From: Rhodococcoides fascians A25f
GTDB taxonomy: Bacteria > Actinomycetota > Actinomycetes > Mycobacteriales > Mycobacteriaceae
Direction of reading: 5' to 3'
Assembly: GCF_000760935.2 (NCBI RefSeq)
Contig: NZ_CP049744.1
Coordinates: 806,001 to 870,000, forward strand
Length of the DNA: 64,000 nucleotides
In this document: in pieces, positions 28,797-37,597 of the stretch
Layout of the letters: the number at the start of each line of letters is the position of its first letter
Numbering within the stretch: the stretch's first letter is position 1
Translations under genes and position numbers: made by a program
Notes under the pieces: generated by a model
Database searches by the model: none
What the model saw: the letters and a program-made list of their open reading frames with translations, nothing else
What the model was told of the DNA's origin: nothing

Positions 28797-29594
28797 TCAT
28801 GGGGATTCGCTTCGGAGCCGAGGCTGTCGGTGGTTCGGTACGGCAGCGAGTCCCTCGGCGAATTCCGGTGCCGTCAGTAGTTCGACCTGCCCGGCGGTCT
28901 CCCTGTCGAGTGCTGCGTCCAGCAGTGCCAGAGTCGATGCCGTCAGAGCGCGCTTGGTCAATTCCAGTGCGCGACGCGGACCGCGGGAAAGTCTGCCTGC
29001 GATCGTCCGAACATGCTCGTCGAGTTCCTGGGGAGCCACTGCCGCGGTGATGAGCCCGCACCAGGCCGCATCCGCCGCGCTCATCGGCTCACCCAACAGC
29101 GCCATCGCGCCTGCGCGTGCGCGTCCCACCGCGGCCGGGACCAGGAGGGTGCTGCCGCCGTCGGGCATCAGCCCGAGCGACGTGAACGGCAGGAGGAATT
29201 GGGCGTCCTCGGACGCGTAGACGAGATCGGCGGCAAGAGCGATCGACACCCCGATACCCGCGGCGATGCCGTTGACCTGTGCTATCACCGGCATCGGCGC
29301 GTCGAGCACCGCATGCACCAAGGCCGCTGCCACCCGCATCGTCTCCTCGGCGTCGGCCTGTGCGTCGGAAATCCGCTCGGCAGCTGCCATTTCGGCGATG
29401 TCGGCACCGGTGCTGAAGGCGGAACCGGTGCCCGTCACGACCACCACTCGCACAGCAGGGTCGGACGCGGCTGTGGTCAGTGCGTCGATCAGGGCCTTGG
29501 CGGTAGGGCCGTCGAGAGCGTTCATTCGGTGCGGCCGGTCGATGCGCAGTGACAGGATTCCAGCGGCCGAACTGCAGTGCAGGCCGTTCGTCAT
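28797..29594 (-). CDS. Enoyl-CoA hydratase/isomerase
   Basis: This is a 265-residue crotonase-fold protein. The oxyanion-hole segment is AFSTGADIAEM, and the second is GIAAGIGVSIALAADLVYAS; the substrate loop reads FTSLGLMPDGGSTLLVP, with Asp in the place where classical hydratases carry Glu, as in PaaG-like members. It could be an enoyl-CoA hydratase or isomerase for the acids activated by the downstream FadD. It is the promoter-proximal gene of a possible longer operon and is divergent from a double TetR regulator. Confidence 0.87.
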   Translation of the reverse strand: MTNGLHCSSAAGILSLRIDRPHRMNALDGPTAKALIDALTTAASDPAVRVVVVTGTGSAFSTGADIAEMAAAERISDAQADAEETMRVAAALVHAVLDAPMPVIAQVNGIAAGIGVSIALAADLVYASEDAQFLLPFTSLGLMPDGGSTLLVPAAVGRARAGAMALLGEPMSAADAAWCGLITAAVAPQELDEHVRTIAGRLSRGPRRALELTKRALTASTLALLDAALDRETAGQVELLTAPEFAEGLAAVPNHRQPRLRSESP

Positions 29595-29772
29595 GATGAA
29601 CTCCCGTCGGCCGGTGGCGCTACCCAGTTGCGAATTGCCGCTAACTTAACGCATCAAATCGACTGATTGTCAGGGTTTCAGAGAAATCCGTCGAACAGAT
29701 CGTTCGTGTTCGGGCTACCGCTACGATGGAAAACGAACGTCGGGTTCGGTCCCGTCGGTACGAGGACAGGTC

Positions 29773-30960
29773 ATGACTGACACAGGTACAGCGACGGAAC
29801 GCCGTCGACCACGAAATCGCAAAGCGCAGATTCTGACAGCGGCGGCAGAGGCGTTCAGTGAACGCGGCTATCACCCTGTCGGTATCGAGGAGATAGCGGC
29901 CACGGTCGGCATCTCGGGCCCCGCGCTGTACCGGCATTTTCCGACCAAGTACGCACTGTTCGTCAGTGCAGTCCTGCGACTGGCCGATTCGTTGCTCGCG
30001 GCAACCGAGCCCGCGGTCATCACTCGAGAGGATCCTGAGGCCCAGCTCGATGCGGTCATCGGTGCCATCATCCGCACCACCATCGACAACCGTCGAACCG
30101 GTGGACTGTATCGGTGGGAGGGGCGCTATTTGGTGGGGGAGGATCGGCGCGCCCTGCGCCGGTCGATGGCAACGCTGCACGAACGCGTGATGAATCCGCT
30201 GCGACAGCTTCGCCCCGATCTACCCGAGGCCGACGCAGCATTGCTGGCCACCGCGTCGATCAGTGCGGTCGCCAGCATCACCGCACATCGATCGGCGCTG
30301 TCGGCCAAGCAGATCGAGGAGTCGATGCTCGCTGCGGCACAGTCGGTACTGCGGACCGAACTTCCGCAGCAGAGCAGTGAATCTCCCCACCGCGAATCGG
30401 TGCTCGAGCATGCATCGAAACGCGAAGAGCTGCTGCATCATTCGATTCGGCTGTTCTATCTGCACGGCTACCACGAGGTTGGTCTGGACGACATCGGCGC
30501 AGCGGCGTCGATCACGGCCTCCAGTGTGTACCGCTACTTCCCCAGCAAGGCCGAGCTGCTCGAGGCTGCGTTGCACCGGGCCAACGCCCAGCTCACCGAC
30601 ACCCTGGCCGGTGCGCTCGAGCACTCGAACTCCCCGGTCGACGCGGTGCGGACTTTCGCCAGGTTGTACACCGAATTGACCTTCCGGCAGGGCGAACTGG
30701 TGGCCGTGTACTTCGCCGAGATCGGAAGTCTGCCGGCCGATCGGCGGACCACACTGCGCCGGATCCAGCGCCGCAACATCGACGGCTGGGCGCAACTACT
30801 GCGTGAGGCACGGCCGAACACGAGCGTGGTGGTCTCACGATTTTTGATCCACGCCGCTCTCGGGTTGGTCTTCGACGTCGGTCGTACGGTGCGGTTCGAG
30901 CGCTCCGACCGAACCGTGGCCAGGGTGCAACAGGCGATGACGGCGGTACTTCTGGGATGA
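29773..30960 (+). CDS. Tandem TetR-family regulator (two TetR units)
   Basis: This 395-residue protein contains two complete TetR units fused head to tail. The first DNA-binding domain is at about residues 16-62 (GIEEIAATVGISGPALYRHF), the second at about 217-264 (GLDDIGAAASITASSVYRYF), each followed by a helical ligand domain. Most TetR proteins are single-unit dimers; this one could act as an intramolecular dimer. It is divergent from the enoyl-CoA hydratase gene and upstream of a GXWXG protein and an alcohol dehydrogenase, so it probably controls lipid-catabolic genes. Confidence 0.87.
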   Translation: MTDTGTATERRRPRNRKAQILTAAAEAFSERGYHPVGIEEIAATVGISGPALYRHFPTKYALFVSAVLRLADSLLAATEPAVITREDPEAQLDAVIGAIIRTTIDNRRTGGLYRWEGRYLVGEDRRALRRSMATLHERVMNPLRQLRPDLPEADAALLATASISAVASITAHRSALSAKQIEESMLAAAQSVLRTELPQQSSESPHRESVLEHASKREELLHHSIRLFYLHGYHEVGLDDIGAAASITASSVYRYFPSKAELLEAALHRANAQLTDTLAGALEHSNSPVDAVRTFARLYTELTFRQGELVAVYFAEIGSLPADRRTTLRRIQRRNIDGWAQLLREARPNTSVVVSRFLIHAALGLVFDVGRTVRFERSDRTVARVQQAMTAVLLG

Positions 30961-30989
30961 ATCCACTCGACGTGAAACGGAGAACAGCT

Positions 30990-31463
30990 ATGACCGATCG
31001 TGAAACGACGACGCGTACAGACGAATTGCTGGCACGGACCTCGGGTGTCTCGGCAGCGCAACTGGACGAACTCTGGTCGCAGCTCGCCCCTGTACGCGCC
31101 GAGGACATCCTCGGGAGCTGGACCGGTGCCGCCTTCCAGACCGGCCACGGACTGTGCCGGGCACTGCCCGCCAGTAATTGGCACGGAAAGAACTTCATCT
31201 CCGTCACCGAGGCGCAACCGTTGATCTGCCGCGCCGACGACGGCTCGCTGTTCTCCAACGTCGAGATGGGGTCCGGGGAGGCATCGCTGTGGAACATCGA
31301 GTTTCGGGGCGAGGTGACCGCCACGATGGTGTACGACGGCAAAGCCGTCTTCGATCACTTCAAACAGATCGACGACCGCAGGCTGATGGGCATCATGAAC
31401 GGCAAACCGGAGCTGGTGCTCTCTCGCGGCGAGCACTTCTACTTCGTGTTGGAGCGAGACTGA
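30990..31463 (+). CDS. GXWXG/DUF4334 domain protein
   Basis: This 157-residue protein has the GXWXG motif (GSWTG in VRAEDILGSWTGAAF) followed by a DUF4334 domain with KPELVLSRGEHFYFVLERD at the end. The biochemical role of this family is unknown; it is frequent in actinobacterial lipid gene clusters. ATG 30990 has a GGAG ribosome-binding site 8 nt upstream. A start at 30957 that overlaps the TetR stop (ATGA) is possible but lacks a ribosome-binding site. Its stop overlaps the start of the dehydrogenase. Confidence 0.82.
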   Translation: MTDRETTTRTDELLARTSGVSAAQLDELWSQLAPVRAEDILGSWTGAAFQTGHGLCRALPASNWHGKNFISVTEAQPLICRADDGSLFSNVEMGSGEASLWNIEFRGEVTATMVYDGKAVFDHFKQIDDRRLMGIMNGKPELVLSRGEHFYFVLERD

Positions 31464-32557
31464 TGGTCGCTGCGCGGGCACTGCTCTCGCGTGACCCGGC
31501 CGAGTCGTTCACCGTCGAGAACATCGACATCGACGAACCCCGCGAGAACGAGATCCTGGTCCGGATGAAGGCGACGGGGATCTGCCATACCGATCTCGTT
31601 GCGCGACGGGCAGGTTCGGCCGAAAGACCGGTACTGCTCGGGCACGAGGGTGCAGGCGTGGTCGAGTCGGTGGGCCGGTCCGTCCGAGGAATCGGTCCCG
31701 GCGACCATGTGGTGCTGACGTTCCGGCACTGCGGCGTGTGCGGCAATTGCAGGCAGGGGCGGCCGGCCTACTGCTTGGACGGCCACGCTCTGAACCAGTT
31801 CGGCGCACGCGCGGACGGCACGTCCCGCATCGTCACGAGCGGTGGCGCTCCGGTACTCGACGGATTTTTCGGACAGTCGAGCTTCTCCGAGTTCGCGTTG
31901 ACTCGTCAGGACAACACCGTCGTCGTCGATCGGGATATCGACCTCGCTGTTGCAGCTCCGCTGGGGTGCAGCGTGCAGACGGGTGCAGGGGCAGTGCTGA
32001 ACGTCCTGAAGCCCCGGTCCGGGGATTCCGTGGTGGTGTACGGAGCAGGCGGGGTGGGGATGGCAGCCGTGCTCGCGGCGATCACCACCGGTGCGCGCGT
32101 GGTCGCGGTGGAACGATCCAGCGCCAGAAGAGAATTGGCGTCGAGTGTCGGTGCACACACGGTAATCGATCCGGCGTCGGATGAAGCGAGCGCTGCGCTA
32201 CTGGACGCCACCGACGGAGGGGCAACGCACGCACTCGACACCACCGGCAATGCAGAGGTGATCCGGGACGCGATGGCTGCTCTCGGCAAGGGCGGCGCGC
32301 TGGCGATCGTGGCCCTCGGTCGCGGTGTGTTGCAGCTGGATCTGCTGGATACGGTGTTGAGCGGTAGAGGAGTTCGCGGATGCCTCGAGGGGGACGCCGT
32401 CCCGCAGCAGTTCATCCCGGCACTCGCCGAGATGTACTCTGCGGGGGCGCTCCCCGTCGATCGGCTGATCACCCGCTACCCGTACGACCGAATCGACTCC
32501 GCTCTCGGTGACCACCGCCGCGGTGACACCGTCAAGCCGGTGCTGGAGTGGCCGTGA
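31463..32557 (+). CDS. Zinc-dependent alcohol dehydrogenase (aryl/alkyl type)
   Basis: This is a 364-residue medium-chain dehydrogenase. Catalytic zinc ligands are in ICHTDLVARR and GHEGAGVVESVG; the structural zinc is bound by CGVCGNCRQGRPAYC; the NAD-binding motif is GAGGVGMAA. The protein is most like benzyl-alcohol-type dehydrogenases and would oxidise alcohols to aldehydes. ATG 31463 overlaps the upstream stop, so it is coupled to the GXWXG gene. Its 3' end overlaps the convergent oxygenase gene by 26 bp. Confidence 0.9.
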   Translation: MVAARALLSRDPAESFTVENIDIDEPRENEILVRMKATGICHTDLVARRAGSAERPVLLGHEGAGVVESVGRSVRGIGPGDHVVLTFRHCGVCGNCRQGRPAYCLDGHALNQFGARADGTSRIVTSGGAPVLDGFFGQSSFSEFALTRQDNTVVVDRDIDLAVAAPLGCSVQTGAGAVLNVLKPRSGDSVVVYGAGGVGMAAVLAAITTGARVVAVERSSARRELASSVGAHTVIDPASDEASAALLDATDGGATHALDTTGNAEVIRDAMAALGKGGALAIVALGRGVLQLDLLDTVLSGRGVRGCLEGDAVPQQFIPALAEMYSAGALPVDRLITRYPYDRIDSALGDHRRGDTVKPVLEWP

Positions 32558-33452
32558 TCGGTGCTGCCGAGTCAGCGGTGTACGGGCAGGCGGCAGCTCC
32601 CAGATCCCGAGGGCGGTAGCCGACGGGGTAGCCGGGATAGGTCTTGTTCGACGCGTCGGCGGTGGCCCGCGAGTGCGTCCGCTTGGGTAGGAACCGCTCC
32701 GCGCGGGCCCTGGCGCGCAGGGCCCGCACGGCCACCCGCTCGACCGTCGGTGAGCCTGCGGGGAAGCCGAAGGCACCGGCCATCCGGTCGTCCAACAGTG
32801 CGAACACTGTCTGCTTCACTGCGGGGGTCAGCGCAGCGGGGTACCAGGAGCAGTACAGATCGAGGGTGTACGTGCCGATGCGCCGATTGTCTTCGGTGAA
32901 CCGGAACGTGCGCTCCTCGTAGTCGAGCTTGAACTGCGCGAATTCGGTGTACGACTCTGGAATGTTCTTGATGCCCATGCGCTTTCCCACTGCGCAGTAG
33001 AAGTGGAACGTGGCCAGTCGTTCCTTCGGATGCAGGCGACGCCATCCGTAGGTGTCGATCCACTCGATCGGCTCGTAGATGAACGTCGTCAACACGTACA
33101 GCATGTCGTCGTTCGAGATGTCGTACTGCCCGTGCATCCGGTTGACCATCCGAAGCGATTCACGTCCCCGCTCGGAGTCGTATCCGTGCTCGAGCAGTTC
33201 GGCCATCAGCAGCGAGGTGTCGTCGTAGCGCTTCTGCGGGCGATTCTCGAACTCGCCCGTGCGGGCGAGCAACGCCGAGATGGTCGGCACGCAATAGGTG
33301 CGGAACAGCGCGAACTCGAGCGCACGCTGGTAGTCCCACGGAAACTCGTAGCCGGCGGTGATGCGGTGGATCGTATGGCAATCCCGCACCGGGTCGAGTT
33401 CCTCGATGCGCCGCAGCCAGCCGAAGCGTCCCCTCTTCGGCGTGATGTCCAT
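32532..33452 (-). CDS. Oxygenase MpaB family (DUF2236) protein, copy 1
   Basis: This 306-residue mainly helical protein belongs to the MpaB/rubber-oxygenase-like (DUF2236) family, whose fungal member cleaves a farnesyl chain and whose relative Lcp cleaves polyisoprene with a haem. Conserved-looking segments are MHGQYDISNDDMLYVLTTFIYEPIEW in part (residues about 105-135) with candidate metal or haem ligands His. It lies 2 bp downstream of the aldehyde dehydrogenase gene on the same strand, which would convert an aldehyde product to an acid. Cofactor and substrate are unknown. Confidence 0.8.
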   Translation of the reverse strand: MDITPKRGRFGWLRRIEELDPVRDCHTIHRITAGYEFPWDYQRALEFALFRTYCVPTISALLARTGEFENRPQKRYDDTSLLMAELLEHGYDSERGRESLRMVNRMHGQYDISNDDMLYVLTTFIYEPIEWIDTYGWRRLHPKERLATFHFYCAVGKRMGIKNIPESYTEFAQFKLDYEERTFRFTEDNRRIGTYTLDLYCSWYPAALTPAVKQTVFALLDDRMAGAFGFPAGSPTVERVAVRALRARARAERFLPKRTHSRATADASNKTYPGYPVGYRPRDLGAAACPYTADSAAPITATPAPA

Positions 33453-33454
33453 GC

Positions 33455-34951
33455 TCAGCCCCGTCCGTGCCGAAGTTTGAGTGCGAGCACGGAGATCTTC
33501 ATGTCCCGTGCCTTCCTTTTCATCGTCAGCAGATTGAGCGGAGATGCAAAGCTCTGCACGGTCAGAGATTTGACGGTGCTGAATTCACGAAGGCCGTCGG
33601 CCCCGTGGATTCGGCCGAATCCCGAGTCGCCTGTGCCGCCGAACGGCAGCGCCGGAACGCCGGCGAATCCGAGGACCGAATTGACCGTCACCACACCGCA
33701 ATCGAGCTTCTCGGCGGCGCGTCGACCCACTGCTCCGTCCTTGGTGAACACCGATGCGCCGAGTCCGTACTTGGAGGCGTTGGCTCGCTCGATGCCCTCG
33801 TCCAGATCGCGCACCTTGTTGACCACGACAGTGGGGCCGAACGTCTCTTCGGTGATCGCAGTGGAGTCCTCGGGCACGTCGGTGAGAACAACCGGGTCGA
33901 CGTACGGCCCGTGCAGTGAATCGAGACCGCCGACAACAGCTTTGCCGCCCTTGGCCAAGGCATCCTCGATCTGGCCGCGCACGATGTCGCTCTGCTTGCC
34001 CAGCGTCATCGGGCCGTAGGACGAGGTCTTGGTTCCGCCGGGCTTCAGTGCCCGTACGGCGGTGGTGAATTCGGTGACGAATCGGTCGTACACCGGAGCT
34101 GCGACGTAGATACGTTCGACGCCGGCGCAGGTCTGGCCGGCATTGCCCATCGCCCCGAACGTCGCGAATTCCACTGCGGCAGCGATGTCTGCGTCTGCGT
34201 CGACGAGCATCGCGTCCTTGCCACCGCACTCGGCGACCAGTGGCGTCAACGACTTCGCGCACGTGGCCATGACCTTCTTGGCGGTGGCCGTGGAGCCGGT
34301 GAATGCGATCTTGTCCACGCCGGATTCGACCAGGGCGGTGCCGGTGGACCCGTCGCCGGTGATCGTCTGGAACACCGGGTGCGGAGCGGCGAGCGACCGC
34401 CACTTCTCGGCCAACCAGACCCCGACGCCAGGGGTGAGCTCGCTGGGCTTGAACACGACGGTGTTGCCGGCGGCCAGGGCGTAGGCGATCGAGCCCATCG
34501 GGGTGTACAGCGGATAGTTCCAGGGCCCGATGACTCCGACGACGCCGAACGGGCGGTATCCGACGTAGGCCTTCTGATTGACGGCGAGCAGACCGGATCC
34601 GACCTTGCGCTGCCGAAGAATCTTCTCGGCATTACGGGCGGACCAATCGAGATGTTCGACGCCCAACATCACCTCGAGCAGGGAGTCCTCGTCCGGTTTG
34701 CCGGTTTCGGCGGCGATGACGGCGGCGAGGCTCGCGGCGTCACGCGCGATGGCAGATTTGAATTCGAGCAACCACCGCTTGCGCCCGACGAAGCCTTGTA
34801 TGTCCCACCATCTGGCGGCCGACCGGGCGCGTTCGACGGCAGCGTCGACGTCGGAGGTGCCCGCGATCGGATACGTAGCGAGCGCGACACCTGTTCTGGG
34901 GTCGAGGCTTTCGAAGGTGCTCTCGGTAGTTCGTTCGATCTGGTCCGTCAT
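33455..34951 (-). CDS. Aldehyde dehydrogenase (NAD(P)-dependent)
   Basis: This 498-residue aldehyde dehydrogenase shows the catalytic Cys in GNAGQTCAG, the general-base Glu in LVAECGGKDA, the cofactor segment IAFTGSTATAKKVM and a C-terminal GGTGDSGFGRIHG. It should oxidise aldehydes to carboxylic acids. A long hydrophobic-basic C-terminal tail (LLTMKRKARDMKISVLALKLRHG) resembles fatty-aldehyde dehydrogenases and could bind membranes. It forms an operon with the MpaB-like gene and is divergent from an acyl-CoA dehydrogenase. Confidence 0.92.
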   Translation of the reverse strand: MTDQIERTTESTFESLDPRTGVALATYPIAGTSDVDAAVERARSAARWWDIQGFVGRKRWLLEFKSAIARDAASLAAVIAAETGKPDEDSLLEVMLGVEHLDWSARNAEKILRQRKVGSGLLAVNQKAYVGYRPFGVVGVIGPWNYPLYTPMGSIAYALAAGNTVVFKPSELTPGVGVWLAEKWRSLAAPHPVFQTITGDGSTGTALVESGVDKIAFTGSTATAKKVMATCAKSLTPLVAECGGKDAMLVDADADIAAAVEFATFGAMGNAGQTCAGVERIYVAAPVYDRFVTEFTTAVRALKPGGTKTSSYGPMTLGKQSDIVRGQIEDALAKGGKAVVGGLDSLHGPYVDPVVLTDVPEDSTAITEETFGPTVVVNKVRDLDEGIERANASKYGLGASVFTKDGAVGRRAAEKLDCGVVTVNSVLGFAGVPALPFGGTGDSGFGRIHGADGLREFSTVKSLTVQSFASPLNLLTMKRKARDMKISVLALKLRHGRG

Positions 34952-34975
34952 GGGCTCTATCCTCCAGCGGATCGC

Positions 34976-34996
34976 ATCACATATATTTGATGTGAT
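34976..34996. promoter_or_regulatory. Candidate operator between aldehyde dehydrogenase and acyl-CoA dehydrogenase
   Basis: ATCACAT (34976-34982) and ATGTGAT (34990-34996) are a perfect 7-bp inverted repeat with a 7-bp AT-rich spacer, in a 135-bp divergent gap. Symmetry and position fit binding by a dimeric regulator controlling both genes; the GntR regulator at 36236 is the nearest candidate. Confidence 0.5.
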
Positions 34997-35086
34997 TCAA
35001 TGTTGTCCAGGACACACTATGCGTCGTGTCCGGTTGCTACAACCCCCGTTGCCCGGTCGTGCAGGAGCAAGTGCAGGAGTAGATCC

Positions 35087-36229
35087 ATGAGTATCGACTT
35101 CACCCAAGAGCAGACGTCGTTCGCGAAGGCAGTCGCGTCTTTCTGTGCCAAAGAGGCGGGCACCAGGTCCCAGCGGGATGCCCTCACCGAACACGGGAAG
35201 CACACCCACAACCAAGCGCTCTACGACAAGATGGCCGAGCTGGGCTGGCTCGGCGCGATCATCTCCGAGGAACACGGCGGAGCGGGTGGCAGCACCGTCG
35301 ACCTGTGCATTCTGCTCGAAGAATCCGCCAAGGCCATGGCCCCCATCGGCGGCATCGGCCCGACCTTGATCACCGGTGCGGCCTACGAGAAGTTCGGGAC
35401 GCCATCGCAGAAGGAGACCGTGCTCGGCGGAATCGTCGCCGGCCGGAGTTACTCGATTTCGATGTCCGAGCCCGAGGCCGGCTCGGATGTCGGAAACCTG
35501 AGCTGCCGCGCCGAGAAGACGGACTCCGGCTGGTTGATCAACGGCCAGAAGACGTGGTGTTCCAACGCGCATTTCGCCGACCGGATCCTGCTCGTGGCAC
35601 GTACCGGTAGAGGCGGTGGAAAGCACGAGGGCCTGACGATGTTCGACGTCCCGGCCGACATCGAGGGACTGAAAATCGTCGGCATCGACACGATGGGCGG
35701 CAAAGAGGTCAACGATCTGTACTTCACCGATTGCGTGCTTCCCGAGGACGCGGTGGTCGGGGTGGAAGGGCAAGGATGGTCTCAGCTGATGACCGGTCTG
35801 AACATCGAGCGCCTCATTCTCGCGGCGATGATGCTCGGTACCGCGCAGCGCGCATTCGACGACACGCTCGACTTCATCTCGCAGCGAAAGCAATTCGGCA
35901 GGCCCGTCGGCACCTTCCAGGCGCTGCGGCATCGTATTGCCGATCTGGCCACCGAGATCGAGTGCGGACGGCTGCTGGTCTACCACGTCGCTCGGTTGGT
36001 CGACGAGAACCCGACGAAGCTGTTCCCTCGCGAAGCCTCGATGGCCAAGCTCAAGCTCACCGAGACCGCAAAGAAGGTGGCCCTCGAGGGCATGCAGATG
36101 ATGGGCGGCTACGGCTACGCCACCGAGTTCGACATGGAAAAGCACGTTCGGACGACTCTCGTGTCCTCGATCTACGGCGGTACCAACGAGATTCAGCGTG
36201 ACATCATCGGCAAGACGTACGGACTCTAG
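35087..36229 (+). CDS. Acyl-CoA dehydrogenase
   Basis: This 380-residue FAD enzyme has the flavin-contact segment SISMSEPEAGSDV and the C-terminal YGGTNEIQRDIIG. The medium-chain-type catalytic Glu (in YEGT) is replaced by Gly; instead Glu241 in GLNIERLILA is in the position used by isovaleryl- and long-chain-type enzymes. It introduces the first double bond in beta-oxidation of an acyl-CoA, possibly branched. ATG 35087 follows AGGAGT; the long open frame upstream (from 35000) lacks a family match. It is followed 6 bp later by the GntR gene. Confidence 0.92.
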   Translation: MSIDFTQEQTSFAKAVASFCAKEAGTRSQRDALTEHGKHTHNQALYDKMAELGWLGAIISEEHGGAGGSTVDLCILLEESAKAMAPIGGIGPTLITGAAYEKFGTPSQKETVLGGIVAGRSYSISMSEPEAGSDVGNLSCRAEKTDSGWLINGQKTWCSNAHFADRILLVARTGRGGGKHEGLTMFDVPADIEGLKIVGIDTMGGKEVNDLYFTDCVLPEDAVVGVEGQGWSQLMTGLNIERLILAAMMLGTAQRAFDDTLDFISQRKQFGRPVGTFQALRHRIADLATEIECGRLLVYHVARLVDENPTKLFPREASMAKLKLTETAKKVALEGMQMMGGYGYATEFDMEKHVRTTLVSSIYGGTNEIQRDIIGKTYGL

Positions 36230-36235
36230 GTCATC

Positions 36236-36874
36236 GTGTTGCGTCGTCGCCCGCAGCTCTCGGAGGATGTCGCCGCAAGTATTCGCCAGCAGATCGTCAC
36301 GGGTGCGCTCGAGCCGGGTGCATTCGTGCGAATCGACGAGACGGCTACCGAACTGGGTGTGAGTGCGACACCGGTTCGTGAAGCGTTGGTGTCTCTCCGC
36401 GGTGAAGGTCTGGTGGAGCTGGTACCTCGGCGCGGCTACCGCGTCAGCGAACTGACGCAGCAGGACATCGACGACATCTTCTGGCTGCAGGGCACGATTG
36501 CGGGCACACTGGCTCGCCGCGCGGCTCACCTCATCACCGACGAACAGATAGACGCGGTGCGCGCGCTGAACGACCGACTACGTGATGCGGTGTTCCGATG
36601 CGACCTCGATGGCATCGAATCCTGCGAGTTCGAATTCCACAGGTACATCAACAAAGTCGCCGGTGGGACCAAGCTGGCATGGTTTCTGTTGGGTGCCGTC
36701 AGATACACGCCGTCCCGGCTGTACGCGTCGAACCGGCAGTGGTGCGAGCACGCGCTCAGCAGCCACGAAGAACTGATCGAGGCATTTCGTCGACGGGACG
36801 CAGACGGTGTCGCAGACCTGATGTGCACGCAGTTCCTCGTCGGCGCGACATTGGTTCGAGGGCTGCACGGGTGA
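36236..36874 (+). CDS. GntR-family (FCD-type) transcriptional regulator, paralogue
   Basis: This 212-residue regulator has a winged helix (LRRRPQLSEDVAASIRQQ, then DETATELGVSATPVREALV) and an FCD domain with FEFHRYIN and SSHEELIEAFRR. It is a close paralogue of the regulator next to fadB. The start GTG 36236 is only 6 bp after the acyl-CoA dehydrogenase stop, so it is co-transcribed and probably autoregulates the cluster. The ligand is likely an acyl-CoA or acid, by analogy. Confidence 0.85.
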   Translation: MLRRRPQLSEDVAASIRQQIVTGALEPGAFVRIDETATELGVSATPVREALVSLRGEGLVELVPRRGYRVSELTQQDIDDIFWLQGTIAGTLARRAAHLITDEQIDAVRALNDRLRDAVFRCDLDGIESCEFEFHRYINKVAGGTKLAWFLLGAVRYTPSRLYASNRQWCEHALSSHEELIEAFRRRDADGVADLMCTQFLVGATLVRGLHG

Positions 36875-36896
36875 GGCGGCTGCACAGGTGAGGCAG

Positions 36897-37505
36897 CTAC
36901 CTGGGTGAGGCGGCCAACAACAGTTCGGCGCAGCGGTCGACGACGGCTTCCTCGCTCAGTTCCAGTTCTCCGCCGAGCCACGCGGTGAGGACCTGAGCGA
37001 ATCCGCCGACGACGAAATGGGTTGTCAGATCGAGATTGTGGTCTCTTGTCGTGCCGTAGAACTCGGTGGCCTGAGTGGCCAGCAGATGGGCGAACATCTT
37101 CGTCGACTCTGCCCGTTTGGCCACCAGGATGTCGCCGACCGCGGTGGTGGAGAAGAGGAGGAACCCACGGCGCGGGTCTTCCGCGACAGCGCGCACGATC
37201 GCACGGATCCCGGCGTGTACCCGTTCGCGGTCGTCCTTCGGTGCTGCGGCGACCGCGTCGAGCGCGATGGCTGCGACATCGTCGACGACGTGGTCGTACA
37301 CCGCCTCTATCAACGCGTCCCGGTCTGCGAAGCTCTCGTAGAAGTAGCGGCTGACGACGCCGGCCCGGCGGCACACCCCGCGAACGGTCAAGTCGGGCTT
37401 CGCTGTTCCGAGAAGATCGAGGCCGGTCTCGATGAGGATGCGCCGGCGCTCGGCGATGCGCGCCGAACCGTCGACGCCGCCGTAGATGCGGGGTGAATCG
37501 GGCAT
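36897..37505 (-). CDS. TetR-family regulator divergent from MpaB-like gene 2
   Basis: This 202-residue TetR repressor has the helix-turn-helix region DLTVRGVCRRAGVVSRYFYESF (about residues 36-57 with YFYESFADRD) and a helical ligand domain. It is clearly related to the TetR gene at 41127 in the recognition region (VCR.AG...RYFYESF.DRD). It is divergent from an MpaB-family gene, 92 bp away, suggesting local control. ATG 37505 was preferred; a longer start at 37535 is possible. Confidence 0.83.
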   Translation of the reverse strand: MPDSPRIYGGVDGSARIAERRRILIETGLDLLGTAKPDLTVRGVCRRAGVVSRYFYESFADRDALIEAVYDHVVDDVAAIALDAVAAAPKDDRERVHAGIRAIVRAVAEDPRRGFLLFSTTAVGDILVAKRAESTKMFAHLLATQATEFYGTTRDHNLDLTTHFVVGGFAQVLTAWLGGELELSEEAVVDRCAELLLAASPR

Positions 37506-37514
37506 GGATACATC

Positions 37515-37559
37515 TTGACATCCCCGGGCATCCACGCCTAGCTTGATCTGAACACAGAT
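37515..37559 (+). promoter_or_regulatory. Possible promoter and operator of MpaB-like gene 2
   Basis: TTGACA (37515-37520) and TAGCTT (37539-37544) with an 18-bp spacer resemble a promoter reading toward 37598. Just downstream ATCTG (37546-37550) and CAGAT (37555-37559) form an inverted repeat over the expected transcription start, a good place for TetR repression. Both are inferred from sequence alone. Confidence 0.35.
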
Positions 37560-37597
37560 GTACTCAGATTGCCGACAGTGAAGGAATCGATTGCATC

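Noticed and set aside
34997..36529. 510-codon minus-strand frame opposite the acyl-CoA dehydrogenase
   Set aside because: It is a mirror frame of a well-supported gene.
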